Source: Bacillota bacterium (GTDB taxonomy: Bacteria > Bacillota > Clostridia > Lachnospirales > Lachnospiraceae). From it: a stretch of 64,000 nt of DNA. The stretch spans positions 496,001 through 560,000 of the forward strand of contig JAEZZQ010000016.1 of assembly GCA_023442465.1 (NCBI GenBank), given 5' to 3'. Every line of letters starts with the position of its first letter. Positions within the stretch are counted from its first letter, which is position 1. The position numbers and the translations under genes were made by a program. The notes beneath the pieces were generated by a model. The model was not told the origin of the DNA. It ran no database searches and was given only the letters and a program-made list of their open reading frames with translations. This document shows, in pieces, positions 63,809 through 64,000 of this stretch.

Positions 63809-64000
63809 ATGAAATATTTCTTTCGTATTATTTGTGGTTTATTTTTCTGCTTTTTCATTGCCCCGTCTGCTGCCTGTAGCACTTTATCTTATGAAGAGGA
63901 TGTATCATTTCGTTGCCCTTTCACAGAATTAAATTGGGAAAGCTCATTGGAAGATATTATTACAATAGAAGGTAAGGACTATTCTACATATGATTCTGTT
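63809..64000 (+). CDS. Putative lipoprotein, cut by the window edge
   Basis: The frame is open from the ATG at 63809, behind AGGAGG, to the window end (64 residues seen). It starts with a lipoprotein-type signal: MKYFFRIICGLFFCFFIAPS followed by AAC, the lipidated Cys near residue 23. The visible mature part (YEEDVSFRCPFTELNWESSL) does not identify a family. It follows the AraC gene by 27 bases and may be co-transcribed with it. Confidence 0.7.
   Translation, partial: MKYFFRIICGLFFCFFIAPSAACSTLSYEEDVSFRCPFTELNWESSLEDIITIEGKDYSTYDSV

Overview
The window looks like chromosomal DNA of a Gram-positive anaerobe of the class Clostridia, most likely Lachnospiraceae. The clues are low-to-moderate GC, strong AGGAGG-type ribosome sites, TTGACA/TATAAT promoters, many glycosidases with their own transporters, an fucI/FGGY-kinase/class II aldolase set, and TnpX-type large serine recombinases. 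Almost every gene lies on the minus strand. The plus-strand exceptions are a catalase, an AraC regulator and a lipoprotein cut by the right edge. All family names come from reading the sequence; no database search was run.

Layout. 0-3 kb: a pair of ArsA/GET3-type ATPases with a small protein between them, behind a MarR regulator with a clear promoter. 3-6.2 kb: a HelD-type helicase with an unusual C-terminal domain resembling the N-terminal sandwich of GH31 glycosidases. 6.2-11 kb: a palindromic element, an AAC(3)-family acetyltransferase, a membrane GGDEF protein, an alpha/beta hydrolase and a MazG-like pyrophosphohydrolase. 11-18.2 kb: an oligosaccharide operon in the order GH1, GH36 alpha-galactosidase, GPH symporter, GH13 alpha-glucosidase. 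18.4-23.3 kb: catalase, HAD phosphatase, PAF-acetylhydrolase-like esterase and a lipoprotein.

23.8-48 kb is an accessory island. It holds a gene with an early stop codon, a decayed DUF1016 nuclease, an Mrr-like nuclease, a 1382-residue Avs4-like STAND NTPase, a Schlafen/AlbA_2 protein behind a protein that is only a kinase N-lobe, and an unrecognised four-gene operon (ART-like, recombinase-domain-like, SEC-C/HNH-like and HEPN-like proteins). A ParE toxin-antitoxin pair and an SOS-type Y-family polymerase with YolD follow. A recombinase cassette comes next: sigma factor, about 640 nt of apparently structured non-coding RNA, four tiny ORFs and three serine recombinases, one lacking its catalytic domain. 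The four-gene operon and the long RNA are the best candidates for something undescribed.

48-64 kb returns to metabolism: a chemoreceptor and a deoxy-sugar locus with L-fucose isomerase, an FGGY kinase, a class II aldolase whose C-terminal tail looks like a microcompartment encapsulation peptide, a two-permease sugar ABC transporter, a second aldolase and LacI and AraC regulators. Three near-identical GAAACGTTTC palindromes beside lacI, one of them inside a promoter spacer, are probably the LacI operators. The likely flow is import, isomerisation (FucI), phosphorylation (FGGY kinase) and cleavage (class II aldolase).

Four places carry a short motif in the same orientation that, read on the minus strand, encodes H-V/I-E-T-V, as in the C-terminus of RlmD/RumA rRNA methyltransferases. 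They bracket the GGDEF gene and the DUF1016/Mrr pair and may be scars of site-specific integration.
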